From NCBI RefSeq assembly GCF_023091155.1, contig NZ_JAHWXK010000001.1, positions 930,001 through 994,000 on the forward strand: a stretch of 64,000 nt of DNA. Direction: 5' to 3'. The notes under the pieces are model-generated. The model saw only the letters and a list, made by a program, of their open reading frames with translations. It searched no databases and was not told where the DNA came from. The position numbers and the translations under genes are program-made. The stretch is from Microbacterium sufflavum. Lineage in GTDB: Bacteria; Actinomycetota; Actinomycetes; Actinomycetales; Microbacteriaceae. Shown here piece by piece: positions 16,581-24,998 of the stretch (positions are counted from its first letter, which is position 1; every line of letters begins with the position of its first letter).

Positions 16581-17683
16581 CGTGCTTCTCTCTCTGCGGG
16601 GCGGTGGTACGCGTCGGTGGCGATCTCGGCGGGAGGGGCCGTGAGCCCGGAGAGGTCGATGGGCTCCCAGCGACCGGTCGTCATGGAGCGATAGGCCGCG
16701 TCGATCACCGCGTTGTCGATGACGCCGTCGGCCAGGGTCTGCCGCGGCGCGACACCCGCGCGGAAACTCTCGATGAAGTGCGCGAACTGGCCGTGGTAGC
16801 CGTACGTGCGCGGCTCGTCGAGCACGGGCCGCAGCCAGCCGCGGGTCGAGCCGGCCTTCTCCCCCACGTAACCGAGCTCCTGTCCCGCGAACGCCGCGAG
16901 GGCACCGGGGCCGGTCTCGTCCACGCCGAGCCAGCCGTCCGAGCCGTGGATCTCGCGCCGGTTGTCCAGCCCGGGGCGGTGCGTCCAGCCGGCCTCGACC
17001 TGGGCGACACGACCGTCGTCGAACCGCATGAGCAGGACCGCGTTGTCCTCGGAGTCCACGTCGTCGCGGTCGAGCCGGTCCCCCCACGCGAAGGCCTCCA
17101 CGGGGGTCGCGCCCTCCAGGAACCAGCGCCCGACGGCGACACCGTGGCAGCCGAGACCGCGCAGCGGCCCTCCGCCCATGCGCGCGATCTCCCTGGCGTG
17201 CTTGTGCGGGCTGCCGTGGGCCTCGCGGGCGCGCACGGTGAGCACCCGACCGATGCCGCCCGCGTCGACCATCGCCTTGGCGTGCATGACCGCGGGCGAG
17301 AAGACCGCGGTCTCCGCATAGCCGTGCCACACGCCCGCGGCGGTGACGGCGGCCAGGCACGCCGCGGCCTCCGCGCCGCTGCGACCGAGCGGCTTGGTGC
17401 AGATCACGGCCTTGCCCGCGGCGGCCGCGGCCGTCACCGCGTCGAGGTGCGCGTCCTGCGGCACGGCCACGACCACGATGTCGACATCGGCCAGGGCGAC
17501 CAGCTCCTCGACGCTGGCGACCACGTCGCGCACGCCGAACCGGCCGGCGAGCTCTCTGCCCCGTTCGGGCGAGCGCGCGGCGAGGGCGACGACCTCGTGG
17601 TCGCGCACCTCCGCCAGGGCCCGGAGGTAGAACTCGGCGACGAAACCGGAGCCGACGATGCCCAGCCCGACGGGACCCGTCAC
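16577..17683 (-). CDS. Gfo/Idh/MocA-family NAD(P)-dependent oxidoreductase
   Basis: A 368-residue two-domain dehydrogenase. The Rossmann fold starts at GLGIVGSGFVAEFYLRAL, and the cofactor-domain EKP-type motif appears as CTKPLGR. The C-terminal alpha/beta domain contains GGGPLRGLGCHGV and the substrate-site ARMGGGPL region. The family oxidises sugars, inositols or related polyols. The GTG start at 17683 overlaps the binding-protein stop (17680) by 4 nt, which fixes it. It lies between a substrate-binding protein and a sulfatase, so it may process the desulfated sugar-like product. Confidence 0.88.
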   Translation of the reverse strand: MTGPVGLGIVGSGFVAEFYLRALAEVRDHEVVALAARSPERGRELAGRFGVRDVVASVEELVALADVDIVVVAVPQDAHLDAVTAAAAAGKAVICTKPLGRSGAEAAACLAAVTAAGVWHGYAETAVFSPAVMHAKAMVDAGGIGRVLTVRAREAHGSPHKHAREIARMGGGPLRGLGCHGVAVGRWFLEGATPVEAFAWGDRLDRDDVDSEDNAVLLMRFDDGRVAQVEAGWTHRPGLDNRREIHGSDGWLGVDETGPGALAAFAGQELGYVGEKAGSTRGWLRPVLDEPRTYGYHGQFAHFIESFRAGVAPRQTLADGVIDNAVIDAAYRSMTTGRWEPIDLSGLTAPPAEIATDAYHRPAEREAR

Positions 17684-18729
17684 GAGCGGTCCTTCATGGC
17701 GGCAGCGAACAGCTCGGTGTTGACGAACGACGCCGGATCGGTCATGTCCTCCATGCGACCGGACTGGACGAACACCCGCATGATCGACTCGTACTGCTCG
17801 AACGTGGTGCCGTCCTCGTTGTTCGCGAGGATCTCGTCGGACGGCGTCCACCCGGAGATGCTCGCCTGCTGCGTCAGCTGGTCGACCGGGGCACCGGACG
17901 CGGCGGAGGCCCACTCGACGACCTGCTCCGTGTCGTCGATGCGGTAGTCGTTCACCTCGGCGTACACCTCAAGGAAGCGCTGCACAGCGTCGGCCTTGCC
18001 GTCGACGGCCTCGTTCGACGCGACCCACGACCCGAGGAACGACGTCTCCGGGAACGAGGCGTTGTCGGCCACCGTCACGGTGTCCGGCACGCTGTCGAGG
18101 ATCTGCGCGCTCAGCGGCGAGAAGATCGCGGCGATGTCGATCTGCCCGCCGACGTAGGCGCTGACGACGCTCGGCGGGTCGAGCACCACGCGCTCGACGT
18201 CGTCGAACGTGAGCCCGGCCTCCAGGAGCGTGAGCGCGAGGATCATCTCCCCCGACCCGCCCTCGGGCACACCGACGCGCTGCCCCTTGAGGTCTTTCGG
18301 ATCCTCGACGCCGCTGCCCGGGCGGGCGAGCACCACGTCGCCGAGCGAGGTCTCGCTGGGCACGATCACGGTCGCCTGTCCGGTCGCCGGAAGCCAGGTC
18401 GCCCCGGCGCCGATGTACCCGACGTCGATCTGGCCGGCCTGCATCGCCTGGATCTGGGTGGGGCCGTTCGTGAACGGCGTCAGCGTCACGTCCAGGCCGT
18501 ACTTCTCCCACAGACCCAGCTCGTTCGCGGCGGCGATCACGCCGACGCCGTTGATGCTCGTGTCGATGTAGCCGACGTTCAGGGAGACCGGCTCACGGGC
18601 CTCGCCTCCGGCGTCGGACGAGGGGGCCGGTTCGGCCGAGCCCGTGCAGGCGGACAGGGCGATCGTGAGTGCGGTGACGGCCGCGGCGGCGACGGCCGCC
18701 CGACGGGTCCGGGTGGGGAAGCGCATCAT
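17680..18729 (-). CDS. ABC transporter substrate-binding lipoprotein (sulfonate/nitrate type)
   Basis: A 349-residue periplasmic-type binding protein tethered as a lipoprotein: the lipobox LSAC places the lipidated Cys at about residue 28. The body follows the SsuA/TauA/NMT1 fold (NVGYIDTSINGVGVIAANELGLWEKYGLDVTLTPF). A second in-frame ATG three bases downstream is equally possible; AAGGAA lies at a suitable distance. It pairs with the adjacent ATPase and permease. Given the sulfatase in the same operon, an organosulfur compound is the likely cargo, but the fold also serves nitrate, aliphatic sulfonates and aromatic acids. Confidence 0.9.
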   Translation of the reverse strand: MMRFPTRTRRAAVAAAAVTALTIALSACTGSAEPAPSSDAGGEAREPVSLNVGYIDTSINGVGVIAAANELGLWEKYGLDVTLTPFTNGPTQIQAMQAGQIDVGYIGAGATWLPATGQATVIVPSETSLGDVVLARPGSGVEDPKDLKGQRVGVPEGGSGEMILALTLLEAGLTFDDVERVVLDPPSVVSAYVGGQIDIAAIFSPLSAQILDSVPDTVTVADNASFPETSFLGSWVASNEAVDGKADAVQRFLEVYAEVNDYRIDDTEQVVEWASAASGAPVDQLTQQASISGWTPSDEILANNEDGTTFEQYESIMRVFVQSGRMEDMTDPASFVNTELFAAAMKDRS

Positions 18730-18789
18730 CGGGTTCCTTACGTGATCGGGTGGGAGTGCGGTGGGTCGTGCGGGTGCGGATCCGCCGGG

Positions 18790-19566
18790 TCAGGCGGTGG
18801 TGGGTTCCGGCTGGTGGTGCACGCCGCGCCAGACGCGGGCGCGAAGGGCGGCGAACTCGGGAGACAGGCGCATCTCCTCGGTGCGCGGGTAGGCGAGCGG
18901 CACGTCGATCACCTCGGTGATCCGTCCGGGCCGCGGGCTCATCACGATCACGCGGTTGGCGAGGAACACGGCCTCGTCCACGTCGTGGGTGATGAACACG
19001 GCGGTGCGCCGCTCCTGCTGCCACGTCTCGAGCAGGTTCTCCTGCATGCTCACCCGGGTCAGCGCGTCGAGCGCGCCGAACGGCTCGTCCATCAGCAGGA
19101 TCGACGGCTGCGCGGCATAGGCGCGGGCGATCGCGCAGCGCTGCTTCATGCCGCCCGAGAGCTCCTTCGGCAGCGCGCCGGCGAAGTCGCCCAGGCCCAC
19201 GAGGTCGAGGTAGTGCTGGGCCACCTGCTCGCGCTCGGCCTTCTTCATGCCGCGGATCCGCAGGCCGAACTCGACGTTCTGCCGGGCCGTGAGCCACGGG
19301 AAGAGCGCATACTGCTGGAAGATCACGCCCCGGTCGGGCCCGGGCCCCGTGACCGGTCGGCCGCCCACGAGCACCTCCCCCTCGGTGGGGTCGAGGAGCC
19401 CCGCCATCAGGTTCAGCAGGGTGCTCTTGCCACAGCCGCTCGGCCCGACGAGGGTGATGAACTCCCCGTCTGCCACGTCGAGGTCGACGTCGTCGAGGCT
19501 GCGGACCGTGCCGCGGCTGGTCTCGTAGTGCTTTGAGACCCCGCGGATCGAGATCATCGCGGTCAT
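18790..19566 (-). CDS. ABC transporter ATPase (SsuB/TauB type)
   Basis: A 258-residue nucleotide-binding subunit. Walker A is GPSGCGKST, the Q-loop is FQQYALFPW, the signature is LSGGMKQR, Walker B is ILLMDEPFGALD, and the switch His is in FITHD. It energises the sulfonate/nitrate-type importer with the neighbouring permease and lipoprotein. The ATG overlaps the permease stop by 4 nt. Length and motif spacing match SsuB/TauB. Confidence 0.95.
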   Translation of the reverse strand: MTAMISIRGVSKHYETSRGTVRSLDDVDLDVADGEFITLVGPSGCGKSTLLNLMAGLLDPTEGEVLVGGRPVTGPGPDRGVIFQQYALFPWLTARQNVEFGLRIRGMKKAEREQVAQHYLDLVGLGDFAGALPKELSGGMKQRCAIARAYAAQPSILLMDEPFGALDALTRVSMQENLLETWQQERRTAVFITHDVDEAVFLANRVIVMSPRPGRITEVIDVPLAYPRTEEMRLSPEFAALRARVWRGVHHQPEPTTA

Positions 19567-20396
19567 TTCCGGACCTCCTGCCAGGCGGTGAGCTTGTTCT
19601 CGGCGAAGAGCAGGGCACGGTCCATCGCGAACCCGAGCGCGCCGATGAGGATGATGCCCACGACGATGCGCGGGGTGTCGAGGAACTGCGAGGCGGCCTG
19701 CATCATGCGGCCGAGACCGAAGGCCGCCGCGATGAGCTCCGAGGCGACGACCGTGGCCCAGGCCGCGCCGAGGGCGACGCGGGTGCCGACGAAGATGAAC
19801 GGCAGCGAGGCCGGGACGACCACGCGGAGGAAGATCGTGCCGTCGCTCGCGCCGAGCACGCGAGCCGCGTTGACGAGGGTGGTGTCGACGTTGCGCACGC
19901 CCTGGAAGGTGGCGAGCACGCACGAGAGGAACGACGCGAGGAAGATGACGAAGATCTTCGCCGGCTCCCCGATGCCGAGGAACACGATCACGAGCGGGAT
20001 GAGCGCGAGCGGTGGCACGGTGCGGAAGAACTGCACCCACGGCTCGAGCAGCCCGCGGCCCCAGCGATACCAGCCCATGATGAAGCCGGCGGGGACGGCG
20101 ACGATCACGCCAAGGAGGAAGCCGATGACGACGCGCTGCACGCTCGCCACGGTGTTCAGCAGCAGGCTGCCGTCGAGCAGTCCCTCCCAGAAGCTCTGCA
20201 CCACGGCGATCGGCGTGGGGGCGAGCGGGTTGTCGCTGACGACCGCGATGATCCACCACACCGCGATGCCGAGCACCAGGGTGGAGAGGTAGAGCAGCGT
20301 CAGCGGTTTCTCGGTGCGGACGGTCGTGCGGCGCGCTCTCGTGGCGCGCGGCACCGAGAGCGTCGTGGTCGCCGTCTCGGGTGTGGCGTCGATCAT
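19563..20396 (-). CDS. ABC transporter permease (SsuC/TauC type)
   Basis: A 277-residue inner-membrane subunit with about six helices and the EAA coupling loop (RVLGASDGTIFLRVVVPASLP), as in sulfonate/taurine/nitrate permeases. A Thr/Arg-rich cytoplasmic N-terminus precedes helix 1. It lies 36 bp after the ROK gene and overlaps the ATPase by 4 nt, so the operon is regulator-permease-ATPase-binding protein-oxidoreductase-sulfatase. Confidence 0.93.
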   Translation of the reverse strand: MIDATPETATTTLSVPRATRARRTTVRTEKPLTLLYLSTLVLGIAVWWIIAVVSDNPLAPTPIAVVQSFWEGLLDGSLLLNTVASVQRVVIGFLLGVIVAVPAGFIMGWYRWGRGLLEPWVQFFRTVPPLALIPLVIVFLGIGEPAKIFVIFLASFLSCVLATFQGVRNVDTTLVNAARVLGASDGTIFLRVVVPASLPFIFVGTRVALGAAWATVVASELIAAAFGLGRMMQAASQFLDTPRIVVGIILIGALGFAMDRALLFAENKLTAWQEVRK

Positions 20397-20432
20397 GGCT
20401 CTTTCCCTTCGTTGCGTGGGAGCCCGTTGGTG

Positions 20433-21662
20433 TCAGCCGACCGGGGCGGTCGGAAGGAGGGGAGGCCCGAACACGAAGGTGTCCAGGGCGATGGTGGCGG
20501 CGCCGATCATGCCCGCGTCGGCACCGAAGCGCGGCGGCTCGACGCGGATACCGTCGCGCAGCACGGGCATGACCTGCTCCGCGAGGGCCGCCCTGACGGG
20601 TTCGATCACGACCGGGGCCAGGTCGAACAGCAGTCCGCCCAGCACGATCTGCTGCGGGTTGAGGAGGTTGACCATGCTCAGCAGCGCGGTGCTGAGGTGC
20701 CGGACGAGGTCGTCGCGCACCTCCAGCGCCCGCGGGTCGGCGGCCTCGACGGCGGCGACGAAGTCCTCCGTCCAGGTGCGGTCGTCGGGGGCGCGGTCGT
20801 CGTCGAGCAGCCCGGCGTCGATCATGCGCCGCCGGAGCACGCCATCGCTGACCACGGTCTCCAGGCAGCCGCGGCCGCCGCAGGTGCAGGTGGGGCCGTC
20901 CTGCTCGACGCGCAGGTGGCCGATCTCGACCGCGCCGTGCGTGCCGCCGCGGTACTCGGCGCCGCCCAGGATCAGGCCGGCGCCGACACCGGTGCGCACG
21001 TAGACGAAGGCGAGGCTCTCGAGCCCCTGGCCGGTGCCGTAGCGGGACTCGCCGGCGGCCATGGCGCGCACGTTGTGGTCGAGCACGACGTCGAGCCCGA
21101 GGGTGCGTTCGAAGTGCTCGGCGATCGGCACGTCGGTCCAGCCGAGCGTGGGGGCGGAGATGTTCACGCGGCGGCTCGCGTCGACGATGCCGGCCACGCC
21201 GACGCCGAGGCCGAGCACCTGCTCCAGCGAGATGCCCGCCGTGTCCATCACCCGCTGCAGCAGCTCGTCCGCGAGGTCGAGCACACCCTCGGGCGCGGTG
21301 GGGACCGGGAAGCGGATCTGCTCGGACGCCACGACGCGCGAGGTGAGCTCGACCACTCCTGCCTGGAGGAACCCGGCGCCGATCTGCAGTGCGAGCACGT
21401 GGTGGGTGCCGGTGAGGGCGACGTCGGTGCTCGGGCGGCCGACCCTGGCCTCCCGGGTGGCGGGGATCTCCTCCGCCACGAGGCCTGCGTCGACCAGTTC
21501 CACGACCACGTTCATCACGGCGGCGGCGCTCAGGCCCGAGGCGCGGGACAGATCGCGACGCGACAGCGGGCCGTGCGAGCGCAGCAGCTGCAGCAGCACG
21601 CGACGGTGGTGCGCGCGGATCGCCGCGGCGTCGAGCCGGACCTCGGATAGTTTTTTTTGCAC
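20433..21662 (-). CDS. ROK-family transcriptional regulator
   Basis: A 409-residue repressor. An N-terminal winged helix (about 16-80, LSRRDLSRASGLSAAAVMNVV) is joined to an actin-like ROK domain with the zinc motif GHLRV...CTCGGRGCLE and a glycine-rich GTGVGAG-like ATP/sugar site (VRTGVGAGLILGG). ROK regulators of this form sense sugars or sugar phosphates. It heads the sulfatase operon and likely represses it. The GTG start is followed by a run of eight A residues at codons 2-4. No ribosome site precedes it; a promoter whose -10 ends 7 nt upstream implies a leaderless transcript. Confidence 0.9.
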   Translation of the reverse strand: MQKKLSEVRLDAAAIRAHHRRVLLQLLRSHGPLSRRDLSRASGLSAAAVMNVVVELVDAGLVAEEIPATREARVGRPSTDVALTGTHHVLALQIGAGFLQAGVVELTSRVVASEQIRFPVPTAPEGVLDLADELLQRVMDTAGISLEQVLGLGVGVAGIVDASRRVNISAPTLGWTDVPIAEHFERTLGLDVVLDHNVRAMAAGESRYGTGQGLESLAFVYVRTGVGAGLILGGAEYRGGTHGAVEIGHLRVEQDGPTCTCGGRGCLETVVSDGVLRRRMIDAGLLDDDRAPDDRTWTEDFVAAVEAADPRALEVRDDLVRHLSTALLSMVNLLNPQQIVLGGLLFDLAPVVIEPVRAALAEQVMPVLRDGIRVEPPRFGADAGMIGAATIALDTFVFGPPLLPTAPVG

Positions 21663-21699
21663 GTAGCTAAATAAACAGCACGTGCGGAAATCCTGTCAA
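21659..21699 (-). promoter_or_regulatory. ROK operon promoter with overlapping inverted repeat
   Basis: Read on the minus strand, TTGACA (21694-21699), an 18-bp spacer and TTTATT (21670-21675) form a sigma-A-like promoter 7 nt before the GTG start. The inverted repeat GCACGT-N15-ACGTGC (21659-21685) straddles the -10 and start codon, a suitable place for autorepression by the ROK protein. Confidence 0.55.
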
Positions 21700-21721
21700 G
21701 AGCGGATCTTCTCCGCCCGCC

Positions 21722-22069
21722 TCAGAGGATGTCGTCGACCTCGCCGTGCGGGATGATCGCCGCCCGGTAGCGCTCCACGAGCTCGCGCCAGCCGAAGCCC
21801 TCCGTGTACTCGTGCTCGTACACCGCCTCCGTGAAGTGCCACAGCAGGTACGGATGCGCCCCGAGCCCGTACAGCGCCCCGTAGTCGCGCGCGATGAAGG
21901 CCGCCCGCTCCTGCGGCGTCAGCTCCCGGTCGTCGGCGACCGCATCCGGCCCGGCGCCGCCCGCCAGCCACCGGTCGACGAAGCCCTCGGTATCGGCGAC
22001 GTACGCGTTCACGTTGGCCGTGCTCATCTCGACCGCCCGCATGAACTTGCCGATCATGTACCTGCTCAC
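21722..22069 (-). CDS. LigA-like small subunit of a class III extradiol dioxygenase
   Basis: A 115-residue helical protein of the LigA family, the alpha subunit of protocatechuate-4,5-dioxygenase-type enzymes. Recognisable blocks are MSTANVNAYVAD, LTPQERAAFIARDYGALYGLGAHPYLL and HEYTEGFGWREL. The GTG start at 22069 overlaps the LigB-like stop by 4 nt; ATG 22057 is an alternative four codons later. It caps the active site of the catalytic subunit encoded just upstream. Last gene of the operon starting at 26003. Confidence 0.85.
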   Translation of the reverse strand: MSRYMIGKFMRAVEMSTANVNAYVADTEGFVDRWLAGGAGPDAVADDRELTPQERAAFIARDYGALYGLGAHPYLLWHFTEAVYEHEYTEGFGWRELVERYRAAIIPHGEVDDIL

Positions 22070-22908
22070 GATGCAGACCTCCACAGGAAGAACGGGCTCG
22101 AGGCGAAACGCGACGTGGTGGCCTCCGCCAGCTCGGCCGGGCGGCCCTGCATCGCGGCGAGCGCCGCGACGATGTTCACGTACTGGTAGGTGACGTTGCC
22201 CGCCGCCATGATGCGGTCGAACCGGCAGCCGGCGATCGCGGCGTCGAGGTCGCCGTCGCGCATCCACCCGACCGCCTCGGCGTCGAACGCGGGGTCGGGC
22301 GAGCCGTTGAACGTGCGCGGCCCTCCGACGTCGGTGGCCATGTGGCCCGACGTGAGCAGCGCCACCCTGGCCCCGCCGTCCCACGACTCGACCGCAGCGC
22401 GCAGGTGATGTCCGAGCGCGGCGAACCGCGCGGCCGAGGGCAGCGGCGGCAGGATGGCATTCGCGTGGATGGGCACGATCGGCAGGTCGAGCTCGGGCCG
22501 TACGTACTGCAGCGGGAGCACGAAGCTGTGGTCGAGCCGCCACTCGTGCGACACCGAGAAGTCGATCGCCTCGGGCAGCACCTCGCGTCCGGCGATCTGC
22601 GCCGCGAGCTCGGGATGCCCGGTGAGCTCGGCGTACTCCATGCCGAACGTGCGCACCTCGTTCTCGTACGTGCCGTGGTACGACGCGGCTTTGCCGACGA
22701 TGAACGCGGGCGAGTTGTCGGCGAAGAACTGCCGCACGTGGTCGGTGCCGAGCACGATCAGCGCGTCGACCTCGGCCTCGGCGATCGCCTCACGGATGCG
22801 CCGGAAGTTCGCCTCGACCGCGACCAGGTCGGGCGGATACGGCTCCCGCATCGCGCGCCACAGCAGCGGGTTGTGCGGGGTCGCCGCCGCCAGCACCAGT
22901 TCAGCCAC
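22066..22908 (-). CDS. LigB-like catalytic subunit of a class III extradiol dioxygenase
   Basis: A 280-residue ring-cleaving dioxygenase subunit. Candidate Fe(II) ligands are His12 (ATPHNP) and His57 (LGTDHVRQFF); LDHSFVLPLQYV and LTSGHMATDVGG match the conserved core of LigB-type enzymes, the latter carrying the likely catalytic His. The class inserts O2 beside a diol or aminophenol. With the LigA-like subunit it forms an alpha-beta enzyme. The substrate is unknown; companions (amidohydrolase, CoA-transferase, alcohol dehydrogenase) do not match the standard protocatechuate 4,5-pathway set. Three genes upstream is a GntR-type operator controlling the operon. Confidence 0.87.
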   Translation of the reverse strand: MAELVLAAATPHNPLLWRAMREPYPPDLVAVEANFRRIREAIAEAEVDALIVLGTDHVRQFFADNSPAFIVGKAASYHGTYENEVRTFGMEYAELTGHPELAAQIAGREVLPEAIDFSVSHEWRLDHSFVLPLQYVRPELDLPIVPIHANAILPPLPSAARFAALGHHLRAAVESWDGGARVALLTSGHMATDVGGPRTFNGSPDPAFDAEAVGWMRDGDLDAAIAGCRFDRIMAAGNVTYQYVNIVAALAAMQGRPAELAEATTSRFASSPFFLWRSAS

Positions 22909-22929
22909 GGTCGGCTCCCTTCTCCGCGG

Positions 22930-23793
22930 TCACAGCCGGAACAGCTTCCGCGCGTTGTCGATCAGGATCTTGCGGCGCGACTCCTCCTTGAAGCCGAGCT
23001 CGTCGAACTCCGCCATCCACCGGTCCGCGGTCATCACGGGCCAGTCCGAGCCGAACAGCACCCGGTCGGAGATGAGCGAGTCCGCGTAGCGCACCACCTC
23101 GGGTGGCAGGTACTTCGGAGCCCAGCCGGAGAGGTCGAGGTACACGTTCGACTTGTGCCACACCATCGCCAGGTTCTCCAGGTGCCACGGCCACGCCGGG
23201 TGCGCGCTGATGATGTTCAGCTCGGGGAACTCGGCCGCGACGTCGTCGATGTAGGGCACGGGGCGGGCGTTCTCCAGCCGGTACCCTCCGCCGCCCGGGG
23301 TGCCGGCGCCCGCACCGGGGAACCCGGAGTGGAACATGACCACCAGCCCGAGCGCGGCGCAGGTCTCCCAGATCGGCCAGAACCGACGGTCGTTCGCCAG
23401 GAACCTCTGCCGCGACGGGTTCAGCTCGCCCACGCCCTTGATGCCGTACTCGTCGTGCATGCGGCGGATCTCGGCGATCGCCGCCTCGCCCTTCCACGGG
23501 TCGATGCCCGCGAAGGCCAGGAACACGTCGGGGTGGTCTCGCTGCGCCCGGCCCAGCAGGTCGTTGGGGGCGCCCTTGATCCCGCTGGTCGTCTCCGAGT
23601 CGGAGTTGACGATCACGGCCATCATCCTGCGGTCGCGGTACTGGTCGGCCTGCTCGGCGAACGACACGACCGGCCGCTCCCGTCCGAAGTGCGCGGCCAT
23701 CTGCGTGTGCCGCGTGCCCATCGCCGCGATGAACTCCTCGGTCTGCGGGTGGGTGTGCACGTCGATCGCCACCAGGTCGTCGATGCCGGGCAT
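22930..23793 (-). CDS. Amidohydrolase-2 (ACMSD-like) family enzyme
   Basis: A 287-residue TIM-barrel metal hydrolase/decarboxylase. The first metal motif HTH is in IDVHTHPQ at the N-terminus, later ligands are in MFHSGFPG, ISAHPAWPWH and FGSDWPVM. The family includes 2-amino-3-carboxymuconate semialdehyde decarboxylase, gamma-resorcylate decarboxylase and related C-C bond enzymes. It sits between a ring-cleavage dioxygenase and a CoA-transferase, so it probably decarboxylates or hydrolyses a ring-cleavage intermediate or the ring substrate. Its ATG shares one base with the CoA-transferase stop codon. Confidence 0.85.
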   Translation of the reverse strand: MPGIDDLVAIDVHTHPQTEEFIAAMGTRHTQMAAHFGRERPVVSFAEQADQYRDRRMMAVIVNSDSETTSGIKGAPNDLLGRAQRDHPDVFLAFAGIDPWKGEAAIAEIRRMHDEYGIKGVGELNPSRQRFLANDRRFWPIWETCAALGLVVMFHSGFPGAGAGTPGGGGYRLENARPVPYIDDVAAEFPELNIISAHPAWPWHLENLAMVWHKSNVYLDLSGWAPKYLPPEVVRYADSLISDRVLFGSDWPVMTADRWMAEFDELGFKEESRRKILIDNARKLFRL

Positions 23794-24971
23794 CAGGCCG
23801 CTCCTTCGTTCAGGGTTCCGGCCGCGGTGCGCAGACCGGTCAGCTCCTCGGTGTCGGCCCCGAGCGCGGGCGCATAGACCAGCTCGGGCCGGCCGCTGCG
23901 GTGGAACCGGGTGCTCGGCACCGGCACGCGCACCGCGCCGCCCGGTCCCGCGATCTTCTCGACCAGGCCCATGCTCGCGATCTGCGGGTCGTCGAACAGG
24001 TCGCCCATCGTGTTGAGCGGGCCGTGCGGGATGTCGTGCGCGGCCAGGCGCTCCAGCCACTCGGCGCGCGGACGGGTGGCGGCGATCTCCTTGAGCACCG
24101 CGTCGAGCTCGTCGTAGTTCCGCACGCGCCCCTCCCTGGTCGCGAACCGGGGGTCGTCGGCGAGGTCGGGCCGCTCCAGCACGTCGAGCAGCCCGGTCCA
24201 GAACTTCTCCGGCACCGACATATGGATGACGAACGCCTTGCCGTCGGAGCCGCGGCACGCGTACGCCTGGGCGCGACGCGGACGCGAGTCCGGCGACGAT
24301 ACCTGCCCTGTCTCCAGGAACGCCGAGGCGGACTCGGTAAGGAAGTCGAGCAGCGCACCCACCATCGACACCTCGACGTGCTCGCCCTCCCCGCTCACGT
24401 CGCGGGCGTGGAGGGCCGCGAGCACCGCCTGGACCGCCGACATCCCCGACAGCAGGTCGGAGAACGCGGGGCCGAGCGGGCGGATCGTGTCGGCGGGGAC
24501 GACCTGGCTGTACATGCCCCCGGTCGCGGAGATCACCGTGTCGTACGCGGGACGCTTCGCCGAGGGTCCCGTGGGGCCGAAGCCGGTGATGGAACAGGTG
24601 ATGACGCGCGGGTTGTGCGCGTGCAGGGCCTCCGGACCGAAGCCGAGCCGCTCGGCCACCCCGGGGCGGAAGTTGTCGAGCACGATGTCGGCCTCCGCGA
24701 CCAGGGCGAACAGCGCCGCCAGCCCCTGCGGACTCTTGAGGTCGAGCACCACCCCGCGCTTGCCCCGGTTGTACGCGGCGAACTGCGGACTCATGGTCGC
24801 TCGACCCTCCCACCGGCGCATCGGGTCACCCTCCGGCGACTCGACCTTGATCACCTCGGCACCGAGGTCGGCCAGGAGCTTCGCCGCGAAGGGACCGGAG
24901 ATGTACTGGCCCAGCTCGACCACCCGGATCCCGGCGAGCGCCCCGGCGCCCGGCAGTGCAGTACTCGTCAC
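23793..24971 (-). CDS. Class III (CaiB/BaiF) CoA-transferase
   Basis: A 392-residue enzyme that moves CoA between carboxylic acids. Family signatures include VVELGQYISGPFAAKLLADLG, the DPMRRW and YNRGKRGVVLDLKS segments, VLDNFRPG and the catalytic Asp region around LGPAFSDLLSGM. Length fits the family. It may activate an acid produced in the ring-cleavage route for beta-oxidation-like steps, or activate the aromatic acid itself. It follows the alcohol dehydrogenase after 27 bp and overlaps the amidohydrolase by 1 nt. Confidence 0.9.
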   Translation of the reverse strand: MTSTALPGAGALAGIRVVELGQYISGPFAAKLLADLGAEVIKVESPEGDPMRRWEGRATMSPQFAAYNRGKRGVVLDLKSPQGLAALFALVAEADIVLDNFRPGVAERLGFGPEALHAHNPRVITCSITGFGPTGPSAKRPAYDTVISATGGMYSQVVPADTIRPLGPAFSDLLSGMSAVQAVLAALHARDVSGEGEHVEVSMVGALLDFLTESASAFLETGQVSSPDSRPRRAQAYACRGSDGKAFVIHMSVPEKFWTGLLDVLERPDLADDPRFATREGRVRNYDELDAVLKEIAATRPRAEWLERLAAHDIPHGPLNTMGDLFDDPQIASMGLVEKIAGPGGAVRVPVPSTRFHRSGRPELVYAPALGADTEELTGLRTAAGTLNEGAA

Positions 24972-24998
24972 GTCTGGTCTCCTCTTCGATACCCGTGG

